Assembly (NCBI GenBank): GCA_018806915.1
Contig: JAGKQI010000102.1
Coordinates: forward strand, 682,001-746,000
From: Phytophthora colocasiae
Lineage: Eukaryota > Oomycota > Peronosporomycetes > Peronosporales > Peronosporaceae
DNA length: 64,000 nt
Reading direction: 5' to 3'
Shown: piece after piece, positions 11,408-21,918 of the stretch
Numbering within the stretch: the first letter of the stretch is position 1
Layout of the letters: each line of letters opens with the position of its first letter
Notes under the pieces: generated by a model
Database searches by the model: none
Told to the model about the DNA's origin: nothing
The model's input: only the letters and a program-made list of their open reading frames with translations
Made by a program: the position numbers and the translations under genes

Positions 11408-13726
11408 ATCTTTTCCACCTTCTCGGGAAACAGTCCGGCATGTCGGGTCGGATCGTACCACTTGCGGATCTGGTTGTAGAATTCTTCCATGGGGCATTCT
11501 CCAGCTTCATGGATCTCCCCACAACCACGGCATGTATATAGACAGCGATCCGTTGGGTGACCCCTCTTCCCGCACTTTTCACAGGTTAGACGTCTCCAGC
11601 AGTCCAGATCCGTATGCTTCCGCGATCCACAGTGTGAACAGCGACCTCGATCGTGGTCTGACGTACCCCTGCGATCCGCGATCCGGCCTCGGTCCTGCAC
11701 GTTCGTGTGCGATCGCGACTGATCCTGTTGGTGGGGAGCGCCCCCAGTACCGATCGGCTTGTCTTCTGACGCGGCAAGATATATCCTCCGGAGATCGCCT
11801 TCAGAATCGGATCCATCCGATCCGGATATTTCTTCTGATTCTGAGCTCGGATCTTGAGTTTGGATCGCCCGTACCACCGCTCGGGTGGGAGCTGCCGGGG
11901 CACTGGCCGGTGCCTTTTGTCTGTACTTCGATCCGAACGCAGATTTACGCTGCCTGCTTTTCGCCCGTTCCCGGGCACGGAGTACCTCCTCCAGCTCCTC
12001 GACGTCACTCAGTCGGAGTAGGGTCAGCCGATCAGCTAACTCCGGATCTCCCAATGTCTCTATGTAGTGGTCCACATGTTCTCGGCGGGCCTTAGGGCTC
12101 CCGTCCTTGATCTTCAGTCTAGCACGTAAAGCCGCCACGTTGAGCCGGTAGAGATAATCGAGAGGGGTTTCTTCCGATCGCTTGCGAGCGTGATAGTATT
12201 GCCACGCGACCGACATACCCAACCCACAATATTGGGTCTGGAAACTGTCCAACAGATCCGCCCACTTGGTTTTCGTCGTTCGACTGAGCTGCCTGTACCA
12301 GTTCTTTGCCGGTCCCACCATCAGATCTGCAAACGTGAGGCATTTCTCTTCTTCCGTAGCCTGATCGCGTTGGAACGCCGACTTGACTTTACTGATCCAG
12401 GCCCGAGCGCGATCTTCATCCAGATCTTTACCCGCAAAATCTTTCAGATCCGAGATCGCTGAGATCCGGACCCGCTGGATCATCGACGATCCTCCTTGAC
12501 CGATCGCCGCGGATGCGATCGTGGCTCGGCTCGACATCTGTCCCCCGGAACTTGGTATGCCCAGATCGTCCGGATCGTATTCCCATGCATCCGGATCCGA
12601 GGCTGTGACGGACTCCATTTCAACATCTAACTCCCCTTTGATCGGCGATCGGGGTGTCGCGAGATTCCGTTCTTTCAAGAAACGATCCATCGCCATTTGA
12701 AAGTAGTCGTCCAACTTGTTGCTCGATCCAGTGGAGTTAGTCGTCGGCGCGGTCTGGTCCGTCCGGATCCGGCGATTTTCTTGCTGATCGGGCATCTTGA
12801 CCTCCAGCTTCGCAGCCACCGATCGTGTATCCTGTTTCTTCATACGCGATTTCAGGAACTTGGCGCCGGAGGGCCCTAACGACATGCGTTGCAGCCTTCT
12901 CGGGCTATCTGAGTCTGGTTCCGAGGTCGCTGACGCGTAGCATGACGACCCAGTCTGATAGCCTGGGTCGGGCGTCAGTGGGCGCTCGCCGACCAAGATC
13001 TTGAGGGAATCGAATAGATCCTGGGTCGCAGATTGAATCGCTTGCAGTTCCAAGTCAAATAGAGAGTTTGGGTCTAACTCTCCAGCCACCAAACCAGCTT
13101 CTTGGAGCAGATCAAGTAGGATCTTCACCGCGTTCAGGCGGTCAGAGCTAGTCCGGGGCTTCGACACTGGGCCGGTGAGGTTACCGATCTGGCGGACTTG
13201 TATGATCGTAAGAACAGGATCGTTAAGCAAGGTCTCGCTTAGTCTCTTCCTGTAGTAGGCCTGCTCGATCGCGTCCTTGGTGATCGTTGATCCTGGGTTG
13301 ATCACATCTTCTGGCTCTGAGTCTGGAGCTTTCAATTTCGTCCGGGTGCTCTTGATCTTCTTTTTCTTGGTCGATCTTGGGGCAACAGTGGACTTGGTGA
13401 GCAGATTAGGTTTCAGCTTTGCTGATTCCTTATCGCTCGTGTGCGGATCTCGATTCTCATCGAGATCCGCAATGGCCCTCGAAGGGGCCTTGGGAGGAAT
13501 TCGAGGTTTTTCTTCGAGATCTGGATTGCGATCCAGGTCTGCCTCGTGCCTGTCAGTAGAGATCCTCCCAGAACTCTGCTGATCTGTGGATCTTTCCGTT
13601 TTTAGCGGTGCCTCCGTCGATCCAACATTCGTAGGCACTTCTTCCCCTTGTTCTTCTTTAATCTTGACATCTTCTTGGGACTCACGGTGATATCCGAAGT
13701 CACCAGAAGATCCGCACGCGCACCAT
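11398..13726 (-). pseudogene. gag: A-1 gag (start codon out of frame)
   Basis: Capsid/nucleocapsid polyprotein, about 776 codons. N-terminal acidic and Ser/Pro-rich region, then a retrotransposon gag domain (RVRISAISDLKDFAGKD ... GPAKNWYRQLSRTTKTKWADLL, near 12050-12480), an Arg/Lys region, and zinc knuckles CSHCGSRKHTDLDC, CEKCGKRGHPTDRC and CRGCGEIHEAGEC (11500-11650). The expected ATG is at 13726-13724, next to the LTR. Two bases are missing just after it compared with A-2, A-3 and B (ccgcac instead of ccgggcac), so that ATG enters the wrong frame and the PBS is damaged. The correct frame is otherwise open, and by chance runs into the LTR to 14049. Confidence 0.88.
13711..13725 (-). other. 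Damaged primer-binding site of A-1
   Basis: Next to the 5' LTR, on the coding strand, TGGTGCGCGTGCGGA replaces TGGTGCGCGTGCCCGGA seen in the other copies (2 nt lost). It overlaps the gag ATG. Confidence 0.75.
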
Positions 13727-15229
13727 TGTGGTGGAGCGGATCTGGCCAAAATCTGGTTGAGGCCGATCGCGATCGCCACTTGCGCCCAGACACCGACTAA
13801 CGGAGGGTTCCCCGATGATCCGTGATCTTGTTGCGTGTAGTGTTCACCTTGTGTACCCGTCGGTAGGCGGGTTACGCTCTTCCAGGTAACTTCTGAAGAT
13901 GTCTTGGGACGAGAAGAAGGTCTTGGGTGACGCAGGGGTTTGAGGCGGCGTGGAAGTTCTTCACTCCACCTCGGGGTACTTGATCCCGGTCGTAGGCGAG
14001 TTCTCGAGCCTTGATCCGGAGTGCCTGGTTCTTGATCCAGGTCTTCCAATAGTCCAATGTTCGGGATTCAGTCCCTTCCTTTCGTTGTTTTCCGCTTCCG
14101 ATAGCGGGGGTCTTGAGGGGGCGAGATTCGACGGGATCCTTAGGCTAAACAACCAATTCCTTCCGATCCGATGTATGCACTTAAAGGATAGTTCACTAGA
14201 TAGGGCAAAGCTGGCCAATATATTATCCAGACTTAACCGCTATACTAGGTCACGTATCCTTACCTTCCTGACGCTTGTAGGGCCAATGTAGTTCCCGGTT
14301 CCAGGCGTAGCGAAGACACTTGAGTGGTTCAGGGCAAATTCGAGTCTCTTGGGCGTTGTTGAGATATCGAGAGATCCTCACACTAGCGTAAGGTAAGCCG
14401 GCCAAATCGGGGATCCGGTCTTAGCTGTAGCTACGTGGGCGAAGTGACTTGCTGGAACACTAAGGGGAGGCCAATATGCTATCCTCTTCCCTTGTCTTGG
14501 GTCCTGAAGGAATCCACTTGCGCACTAGAAGGTAAATTCGAGTCTGTTTATGGTTATTCCTATGCCTACTAATCCCATCCTGATTTACTATCCTACGATC
14601 ACATGACACTGGCTACATAGCTGATTCCTAGCTTGGTTCCCCTAACCCTGATCTTGAGCCGATTCCGTACTTAACCGAAGCTTGATCTCGTACTTAACCG
14701 AAGCTTGATCTCGTACTTAACCGGGACTTGATCTCGCACTTAATCGGGACTTGATTTCGCACTTGATCGGGACTTGATCGCGCGTGATCCCGCTTGGTCG
14801 TCCTCCAGGGAATCAGGATCAGGCCAATGGGAGGGTCGCGAGCGCCGGGCTGGACCGTGAGCCAAGATCGTATCCACCTAGGACCATGCCAAAGCCGATC
14901 ACGTGGCAACACCCTTGCTCCTTCCTTCTTGCCACTCGATATGACTTGATTATTGTCAATCACCACTCCACTGCCACCGATTACACTTGATTAACCGTGA
15001 TCATCAGCAGATCACACTTTGGCTTGGACTGAGTATACAGTATACACTCGAAGCGTGATCGAGAAATATCCACCCATATCTGCAGTGATCATGGGTTTAC
15101 GGCACTGGATCAAGCAAAATCTCACTGAACTAGCGTCGTCCAAAGCGATCGGAAGCAGCCATCGGTCCACCATACTAATCCCATGTATTTCTCGAGTAAG
15201 TACGAAAAATCGAGATGTGCTTTACCACA
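13727..15229 (-). repeat. A-1 5' LTR
   Basis: 1503 bp, TGTGGTGG...TTTACCACA, followed by TSD agta at 15230. It contains the 198-bp module flanked by AAATTCGAGTCT direct repeats (about 14346-14541) and a GATC minisatellite (about 14660-14785). ORFs crossing it are not coding. Confidence 0.93.
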
Positions 15230-17721
15230 AGTACAGCGAGAACTACGCTGAGTTGGCTCGGCCACTGTCGGATCTCCTTAAGAAGGATGCCGAATGGGTA
15301 TGGCGTGCCGAGCACGAGAGTGCGTTCACTCGTATCAAGGATAGCCTGCTTCAGGCACCGATACTGGCGTTGCCAGACCCCGATCGCCCGTTCATCGTCG
15401 TCTGTGACGCCTCGGACTTTGCCATCGGCAGTGCTTTGCTACAAGCCGACGCCGACGGGCGCGAACGCGTCATTGCGTTTGAGTCTCGGCAGCTCAAGGC
15501 TGCTGAGAAGAACTATCCAGTTCATGACAAGGAGCTACTTGCGATGAAGTACGCTCTCGTCAAATTCATGGTTCACCTGCTCGGCTCCAAGCCGTTTGTG
15601 ATCTACACGGATCATGCGTCACTACGCACAGCGACGCAGTCGCCTCACCTCTCGCAGAGGATGGCCCGATGGCTCTCCTTCTTTGCGGAGTATAACTTCG
15701 AGGTGAAGTACAAGCCTGGCAGGCAGAACGTCCTCGCTGACGCGTTATCACGTCGCCCGGACTATGAGTTATCTCATGTCACCTCGGTGACGTCGTCCGT
15801 GACGGACATGGTTCGAGCAGCGTACGCTCAGGACGACTCTTGTGTCGCGCTGCTTCGAGCTCTAGGGAGCGATGAGTTTAAGGACTCAAAGGTGACTCTG
15901 TCACGACGCCTAAAGGCGAGACTCCAACGCTATAGCCTGGAAGGCGGTCTGCTGTACTACAGCACGGGTCAGGATGACCCACCACGTGTGGTGGTTCCTC
16001 ACGATGAGGACCTGAAGTATCGTATCCTCTATGAGGCCCACGACACGCCCACAAGTGGCCACCTCGGTCGCGAGAAGACCTACGGCTCGGTGAGCTCCAT
16101 GTACTGGTGGCCGAAGATGTACAAGTGGGTCAGCACATATGTGCACACGTGCGAGACGTGTCAGCGGGTTAAACCCTCGCCGCATGCGGCAGTGCCTTTG
16201 GCGAGCTTGCCTGTACCCTCTGGGTGTTGGCAGTCCATGAGTATGGACTTCGTGTTTGGCCTGCCGAAGGATACGGCAGGCAACACGGGCGTTGTGGTCT
16301 TCGTTGACCGTCTGAGCAAGATGGCTCACCTAGCGGCTGTGCCGGACACCGTCGATGGCGCTGGTACAGCGACGATCTTTATCGATCGGGTCTTCCGCCA
16401 GCATGGGCTGCCAGAGACCATTGTCTCGGATCGAGACCCCCGTTTCACGGGTCACTTCTGGATGTCCGTCTTCAAAGTGCTTGGCACTCGACTGGACATG
16501 TCCACGGCGGATCATCCGCAGACCGACGGTCAGACTGAACGCGTGAACCGCGTCCTGGAGGACATCCTCCGCAGCGTATGCGCTGAAACGCCGAAGCGTT
16601 GGAGCGCTATGCTCCCTCTCGTTGAGTTCTCAATGAACAACGCGGTGCATGCCTCGACAGGCTTCACCCCGTTCTACGTGAACGGCCTTGCGCATCCGCG
16701 CGTCCCGCTCACTCCGCCACGCGGTAGCCTTGGGCTTGGTGGGGGAGAGGCTGTGCCGTCGCTCGACTCCGAGCTTGCTGATGTCAGACCCCTTGCTGTT
16801 CGCAAGCAAGTCGATGACTTCCTCTCGATGAGGCTTAGCGTCTTACGCCGTGTGCGTGACGCAATGGCTGAAAGCCAAGATGTTCAAAAGGAACAAGCTG
16901 ATGCCAAAGGCAGAAGCAACATGTGGGAGTTCAAGGTCGGTGACCACGTTTTATTAAACGCTAAGAACCTGCCTACACACGCAGTGTCAGCCGTCTTCAA
17001 GACGAAGTTGCGGCCACGCTTCATTGGACCGTTCACGGTCGTGGCCAAGAAGGGCCTGGCATACACGCTTGACTTGCCAAAGCGTATGCGAACACATCCT
17101 GTGTTCTACGTGGGCTTGCTTAAGCCATATCGGGACCCTGCTCTTGTGAGTTCTGAGGCGCTGGCGCCGAGTCGGACGAAGGCTGCACGGCAGCAGGTGG
17201 CAGAGCCACAGGTGGTTGCATCCGAACCAACAGGTCTTGTCGATCCGGAGCAACGTGATGCTCGAGGTCATAGACCCGCTGATGCAGCACTAGAGGCGAC
17301 TCAGACCGGTCCCCGCGACTCTAGGTCTCCTCGAGACCAGTCGCTAAGCGATGGGTCGGATGACCGACGTGGTGGTCGTGCTCCTTCACCGAGCCCACGC
17401 GGGTCTGCAAGCAATGCAGCGCGTCTACACTCGCAGCGCGAGAACCCATCGACCGCTCGTCCTCCTCCTGCTCTGCTCGATGAGCAAGGTGAGCTTCACT
17501 ATCACGTGGATCGCCTGATGGCGCGGCGTCGTCGCCGAGGTCACAACCAGTATCTGGTGAAGTGGCGAGGTTACCCTCACTCACAGAACTCGTGGGAGTT
17601 TGAGGTGCCACTACGGCAGGATTGCCCCGACGTCGTTGACGCGTATGATCGGGCACACCCGGTGTCAGACCGCCCGATGGGGGTGCGACGGAGTCGCCGG
17701 GTGCCAAGCACCTCCCACTAA
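15230..17721 (+). pseudogene. pol: Element G pol, 3' part: RNase H, integrase, chromodomain
   Basis: Continuation of the pol interrupted at 1892; the first residues (SENYAELARPLSDLLKK) follow LHKY in frame. RNase H carries VCDASDFAIGSALL and TDHASL, so Asp catalytic residues are kept here. Integrase has the zinc finger (GHLGREKTY ... CETCQRVKPS, 16050-16170), SMDFVFGLP, and DRDPRFTGHFW to QTDGQTERVNR for the DDE core. The chromodomain near the C-terminus (HYHVDRLMARR ... QYLVKWRGYPHSQNSWEFE, 17490-17610) suggests targeting to marked chromatin. A Pro/Ser/Arg linker of about 110 aa separates integrase from chromodomain. Open to TAA at 17719-17721. Upstream LTR sequence reads into this frame from 15019 by chance. 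Confidence 0.92.
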
Positions 17722-18610
17722 GGTGGGAGTCCACAGGGTCGTTGCTGAGCTCAGGCTCTGACCCGTAGCTGCAATACTTGCAGCGAGCACGTCGGTGCCG
17801 TCGACATGGCATCGAATGCTCAAACTGCAAGTGCAGTAGAGCTACATGCGCCTCGCGCGCGTGTTTCAAGGGTCTATGACCCTTTAACAACACTGGCCTA
17901 TGGCCCGGAGCTTCGCGATCATGAAGCGAAGATGGTTCGTGATGAACAACCGTCTTAATGACGTTCTGTCTAAGCGACAAGCGGTGATGGAAACGGATTC
18001 TATCCGATCACCTGACGCTAGAAGCGTTCCATGGGTATGACTATGTCATGAGGCACTGTGGATGCCAGGGATGCCAATGCATTGGACCCCGCATGCTGCA
18101 TAGCAGTAGGAGGTAGGTAAGCTCCTCCTGAGCGACAGCTTAGCTGTCTGGTGCTCGTTGTCGTGTCTACAGCACGTGTATTCACAAGACACAGTGTCTG
18201 TGACACATAGTGGCGCTTGCGCCTGCTTCAAGGACAACTTGGGCATCAAGCCCTGCACACAGTGCTCATCCGAGGGTCACATTAACTGTGAAGCGAGTGG
18301 GGCCCGCGGCTGTGTGGTTCGTGGAACCGTTGGTAGCTTGGAAGGCATGCCCTGTGGATCACTGATCCAGTAGTATCATAGATACGCCACCTGTGGCCTT
18401 CTTTCCATGCCCGTAGAGCCCCTTGACTCGAGCCAGTAGGCTCCTATGCTTGGTAAGCATTGGGCCCAAGTGTGTACCAAGTGGCATCGCGTACGGAGGC
18501 GTGTAACACGCACGAGAGACAGCGCCGTCCGCGCAAGGCAAGGTGCCGTGGCCATCGGCCGATAATCGCGTCGTGTGTTTACACTTTCCGGATACGGTAT
18601 CCGGAATCTT
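17722..18610 (+). other. Element G 3' untranslated region
   Basis: About 890 bp between pol and the PPT, without a convincing ORF. At its end (18586-18606) lies a perfect 10-bp inverted repeat, TTCCGGATAC and GTATCCGGAA with a 1-bp spacer, four bases before the PPT. Confidence 0.75.
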
Positions 18611-18622
18611 GGTGGGGGAGAG
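18611..18622 (+). promoter_or_regulatory. Polypurine tract of element G
   Basis: ggtgggggagag immediately before the LTR start TGTAACGGGG; the expected plus-strand primer of a Gypsy element. Confidence 0.85.
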
Positions 18623-19043
18623 TGTAACGGGGATGTTACACGAATGTTTCTTGTTCGTGTGTGACACACGTGGATACATTTATGTGGGTACATAATAGTG
18701 TGTGACACTCATGATACATTTATGTAGGTACATAATGGTGTGGCACACACGAGTAGATACGTAGATGGCCTCAGAGCCTCACGTTGCATTTTGATTAGGA
18801 TTTAGTATGTTAGATACTAAATCCGTTACATTTAGGATTAGGGCAATAAAGTCAATAAAAATCAGTTTGCATTTTACATAGTTAGTGTTAGTCCTTTGTT
18901 ATAGGGACACTGACTCTGTGAGTCCCGTATTTAGTGGACTACTTGGTTCTTGTATAGAACCGAAGGCAAGTGCCTTGCAAGCAGGACTCTACGAGTCAAC
19001 TAAACTTCCTCTGTGCCGTGCACACCTACGCAGCCCCGCTGCA
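18623..19043 (+). repeat. Element G 3' LTR
   Basis: 421 bp from TGTAACGGGG to CCCCGCTGCA; the ends are imperfect inverted repeats (8 of 10). Two ~41-bp near-tandem copies of gatacatttatgt(g/a)ggtacataat lie at about 18662-18745. Two AATAAA motifs (18845-18850, 18855-18860) are candidate poly(A) signals. The right end is inferred from the terminal repeats and from the Fanzor frame beginning just beyond. Confidence 0.75.
18845..18860 (+). terminator. Putative polyadenylation signals in element G LTR
   Basis: Two AATAAA hexamers 4 bp apart inside the LTR, suitably placed for 3'-end formation of the element RNA. Confidence 0.5.
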
Positions 19044-20236
19044 CTAACGGGGGGGGCTCCTGATTTTTCTTCTTTGGAAGGTGGCAGGTGCCTCTGGGGT
19101 GGCGTCTGATGCCACCTCCAGTTTATACCTGCGCACCATCTCAGATGTCTGGAACGACGGCAGGAGGACATTTTGATAATTTGAGGCCAGCCAACTGGAG
19201 AGCTTGTGATGCATGTCGTTCACCACGCGAGTTGCCTTACGAGACGTATAGCGGATACGTCGGCGCATACGATACCGTAATCGATGCTCTGCTGTCTTGC
19301 AGCTCTTAGACCCCTTCTTCACCTTCGTTCGAACTTTCGTCGGGTGCCTCGCCTTGCATTCATTGTCCATCACCTGCAGCATGGATTTCATCTCGTCCAC
19401 CGCTGCGAACTTCTTCTTCAAGACATTGCTCGAGTCCTTTACGCTAAACGTCCGGCCGTTCGGATCATACACCGTGATGAAGTTACGCACGCCGGGATCG
19501 ATCGCACATGATCTCGTGCACTCCGGCTGAGGGAACTCGCGCCACCTGGGAACTATGATGTAGAACTCTCCTTCTCGAAGGCGCTGCAGCCGAACGGACG
19601 TCGTCAACTCGGGGAGCGTCTCATGCAACACGATGCCATCGTTCTTCTTAAACCCGAAGAACGTTTTATGGAATCGGACAAGCTGCTTTCCTTCCCGGTC
19701 AATTCGCCTAATACTTCGACTTCTGATCTCGATCGTGTTGGACGGAGCGAACTTACTCTTGAACTTCATGTCCGGGTACTTGGTCTCCTCGCCCTTCGCC
19801 ATCAACGCAAAGAACAAAGCCCGTGACGACTTCACTGCTTTCTTAAAATCGCGGTACGCCGAATCACGTACGCCGTCGTGGACATTGCGATGTCTCACAA
19901 GAGCTTTCTTGTTGTTCTTGAAGTACTTGGACATGCTCATCAAGACAGCGATCGGCCGGTACTTTGTGCACAAGGCTGACAAAGACATCCGCTTCCCTGT
20001 TGTGATCCCGAGCCTGTCGTCTTTGGAGCACGCGACCATCTTGTTGTAGATCGCACGATTCGAAGCGAACATTTGGTCCAGCTTCGCTTTCTGGCTGGAG
20101 GTCGGGAATAACCGCAGCTTGAGTATGCTGTTCACGGGCATACTGCCTTCTTCATCTTCGTCATCGGTGTCGGCCATTTCTTCGTCCGGTTCGATGGTGT
20201 CAGCGGGAGACGGCATGTTGTTCGTTCTCCAGTCTC
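19044..20236 (-). pseudogene. Fanzor (eukaryotic TnpB-like RNA-guided nuclease), catalytic part, truncated
   Basis: From the internal Met at 20216 the open frame gives 390 aa. The N-terminal TnpB pattern LKLRLFPTSSQKAKLDQMF...YNKMV is at 32-61, and the RuvC-I motif CAIDPGVRNFITVYDPNG at 237-254 has the likely catalytic Asp at 240. A Lys/Arg-rich region (285-330) and LLPSFQTSEMVRR (351-363), which resembles the segment before RuvC-II in Fanzor/IS607-type proteins, follow. It ends KIRSPPR-stop at the element G LTR, so the zinc finger and RuvC-III are missing. The frame continues upstream of 20216 (DWRTNN) to 20236, where A-2 inserted, and rejoins in frame the segment at 63635-64000. The family acts as a guide-RNA-directed DNA nuclease linked to transposons; this copy cannot be active. 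Glu-to-Gln at 356 is possible but depends on alignment. Confidence 0.82.
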
Positions 20237-21792
20237 TGTGGTGGAGCGGATCTGGCCAAAATCTGGTTGAGGCCGATCGCGATCGCCACTTGCGCCCAGA
20301 CACCGACTAACGGAGGGGGTCCCCCGATGATCCGTGATCTTGTTGCGTGTAGTGTTCACCTTGTGTACCCGTCGGTAGGCGGGTTACGCTCTTCCAGGTA
20401 ACTTCTGAAGATGTCTTGGGACGAGAAGAATGTCTTGGGTGACGCAGGGGTGATGAGATAGCGTGGGAATACTTCACTCTACCTCGGAGGGGTTGATCCG
20501 GGTCGAAGGCGAGTTCTCGAGCCCTGATCCGGTCGCCTGGTCTTTGATCCAGGTCTTCCAAAGGTCCAATGTTGGGGATCTGATCCCTTCCTTTACGATG
20601 CTTGCCGCTTCCTATAGCGGGGGTCTTGATGGGTTGAGAGTCGACGAGATCGTCAGGCCAAGCAGCCAATTCCTTCCGATCCGTAGTTCGCACGTAAAGG
20701 ATAGATCACTAGATAGGGTAAAACTGGCCAATGTATTATCCAGAATTAACCTCTATGCTAGATCTCTTCTCCTTACCTTCTTGATGCTGGTGGGCCAATG
20801 TAATTCCCGGTCCCAGTCTTGGATGAAGGCACTTGTGAGGTCCAGAGCAAATTCGATTCTTGGGGGTTGTTGAGATACCGAGAGATCCTCACACTAGCGT
20901 AAGGTAAGCCGGCCAAATCGGGGATCCGGTCTTAGCTGTAGCTAGGTGCGCGAAGTGTAGGAACACTAAGGGGAGGCCAATATGCTATCCTCTTCCCTTG
21001 TCTTGGTCCCTGAAGTAGTCCACTTGCGCACTAGAGAGCAAATTCGATTCTGTTTATGGTTATTCCTATGTCTACTAATCCCATCCTCATCTGCTATCCT
21101 ACGATTACCTGACATCCGGCTACACAGCTACCCCTCCGATCTTCGATCTCGATCTCACCTAACCCCTGATCGCGATCTCGATCTGCCGATCTGGCGATCA
21201 GCTGATCTGTCGATCTGGCGATCAGCCGATCTGTCGATCTGGCGATCAGCCGATCTCGATCAACCATCTCGGTCATCGATCTTGGTCCACCGTCTTGAAC
21301 AATGATCTCGATCAGCAGCCTTCATACTTGATCTCGCGTGCCTGTGTCGTCGACATTTCAGGTCTTGAGCTTCCCGGACTTGATCACCACTCCCCATGCG
21401 ACTAACACTGCCATCAGGTCCCTCGGCAGCATCTCACGGTTATGTTGTCACCGGCCCACCATAGATCGCACCGGTCCCGACCCTCTGCTGCCTTGATCTC
21501 CTTCTCATGCGATCTCAGGCAAGGCGCCCTTTTCTCCTCCGACCCTGAGCCGCCACGCGGGACCGCACGACGGGTTCTCCAATCACTTAGTCTCACTTGA
21601 CCAAGACGCCATCCATTCATCGCTGGCGAGATCCAGACGAACATCGATCTGGATCCATTCGTCAGCCATCGTTCGCGCAATCTGGGGTCATCAACTGACA
21701 TCTTGCTTCGCCAGAGGCCCCTGTCGCTTGATCCGACTCTCTTAGGGCCTGACGTTGCCTTTTCTCGGATTTCTTATTCGCGCTTCACCACA
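20237..21792 (-). repeat. A-2 3' LTR
   Basis: 1556 bp, TGTGGTGG...CTTCACCACA. The first ~200 bp match the A-1 LTR and the rest is a second subtype. It includes the 191-bp module between AAATTCGATTCT repeats (20849-20860 and 21040-21051) and a minisatellite of cgatctggcgatcag units (about 21165-21262). Confidence 0.93.
21165..21262. repeat. GATC minisatellite in A-2 LTR
   Basis: Units of the type cgatctggcgatcagc(c/t)gatctgt. Homologous arrays with other copy numbers are at about 37000-37095, 61910-62035 and 63040-63105. Confidence 0.8.
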
Positions 21793-21803
21793 TCCGCCCC
21801 CAG
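21793..21803 (-). promoter_or_regulatory. Polypurine tract of A-2
   Basis: ctgggggcgga on the minus strand, abutting the 3' LTR. Confidence 0.8.
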
Positions 21804-21836
21804 CCTGCAAGTTGGTCCGTCTCGGTCCACTTCAGG

Positions 21837-21852
21837 TCTCATTCTCCAATCT
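21837..21852 (+). promoter_or_regulatory. Oomycete INR/FPR core promoter of the antisense gene (A-2)
   Basis: TCTCATTCTCCAATCT matches 14 of 16 positions of the oomycete core promoter GCTCATTYBNCAWTTT (INR plus flanking promoter region). The predicted start near 21841 is about 78 nt before the first in-frame ATG (21919). The A-3 copy keeps the same 16 bases at 37673-37688. Confidence 0.65.
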
Positions 21853-21918
21853 TCAGCCCAAGGCACAAGTCACCCCGACAACACTTCGACCACCACCAAC
21901 GGATCCCTTCCAGTCTCC

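Larger units (their letters stand above)
1893..15229 (-). mobile_element. Family A LTR retrotransposon copy A-1, inserted in element G
   Basis: Bounded by LTRs starting TGTGGTGG and ending ACCACA, with a 4-bp duplication agta at 1889-1892 and 15230-15233. Coding strand is minus: 5' LTR 13727-15229, PBS, gag, frameshift site, pol, PPT, 3' LTR 1893-4841. The 3' LTR contains a later solo LTR. Its gag-to-RNase H core closely matches A-2 and A-3, while the integrase half and the LTRs are a different subtype, so it looks recombinant. It has a 2-nt deletion after the gag ATG, a TGA before protease, two 1-nt frameshifts and a TAA in pol, so it is not autonomous. Confidence 0.93.
1..19043 (+). mobile_element. 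Ty3/Gypsy chromovirus 'element G' (5' end outside window), split by A-1
   Basis: Plus-strand LTR retrotransposon. Visible parts are the end of protease, a repetitive linker, RT (to 1892), then after the A-1 insertion RNase H, integrase and chromodomain (15230-17721), a 3' UTR, a polypurine tract (18611-18622) and a 3' LTR (18623-19043). The reading frame continues directly from 1892 to 15230 once A-1 and one copy of the 4-bp duplication agta are removed. The left LTR lies before the window, so its own TSD cannot be checked. Its right edge abuts the Fanzor fragment. It lacks the GATC richness of families A and B. Confidence 0.9.

Noticed and set aside
15019..15229. N-terminal 70 residues of the 900-aa element G ORF
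   Set aside because: They are A-1 LTR sequence that happens to be in frame; native sequence begins at 15230.
19044..20236. Bacterial IS605/IS607 insertion sequence
   Set aside because: No TnpA, no IS ends, eukaryotic surroundings and a basic N-terminal extension; Fanzor fits better.
20237..20303. Extension of the Fanzor ORF upstream to 20303
   Set aside because: The extra residues are translated A-2 LTR; the native upstream codons are at 63635-64000.
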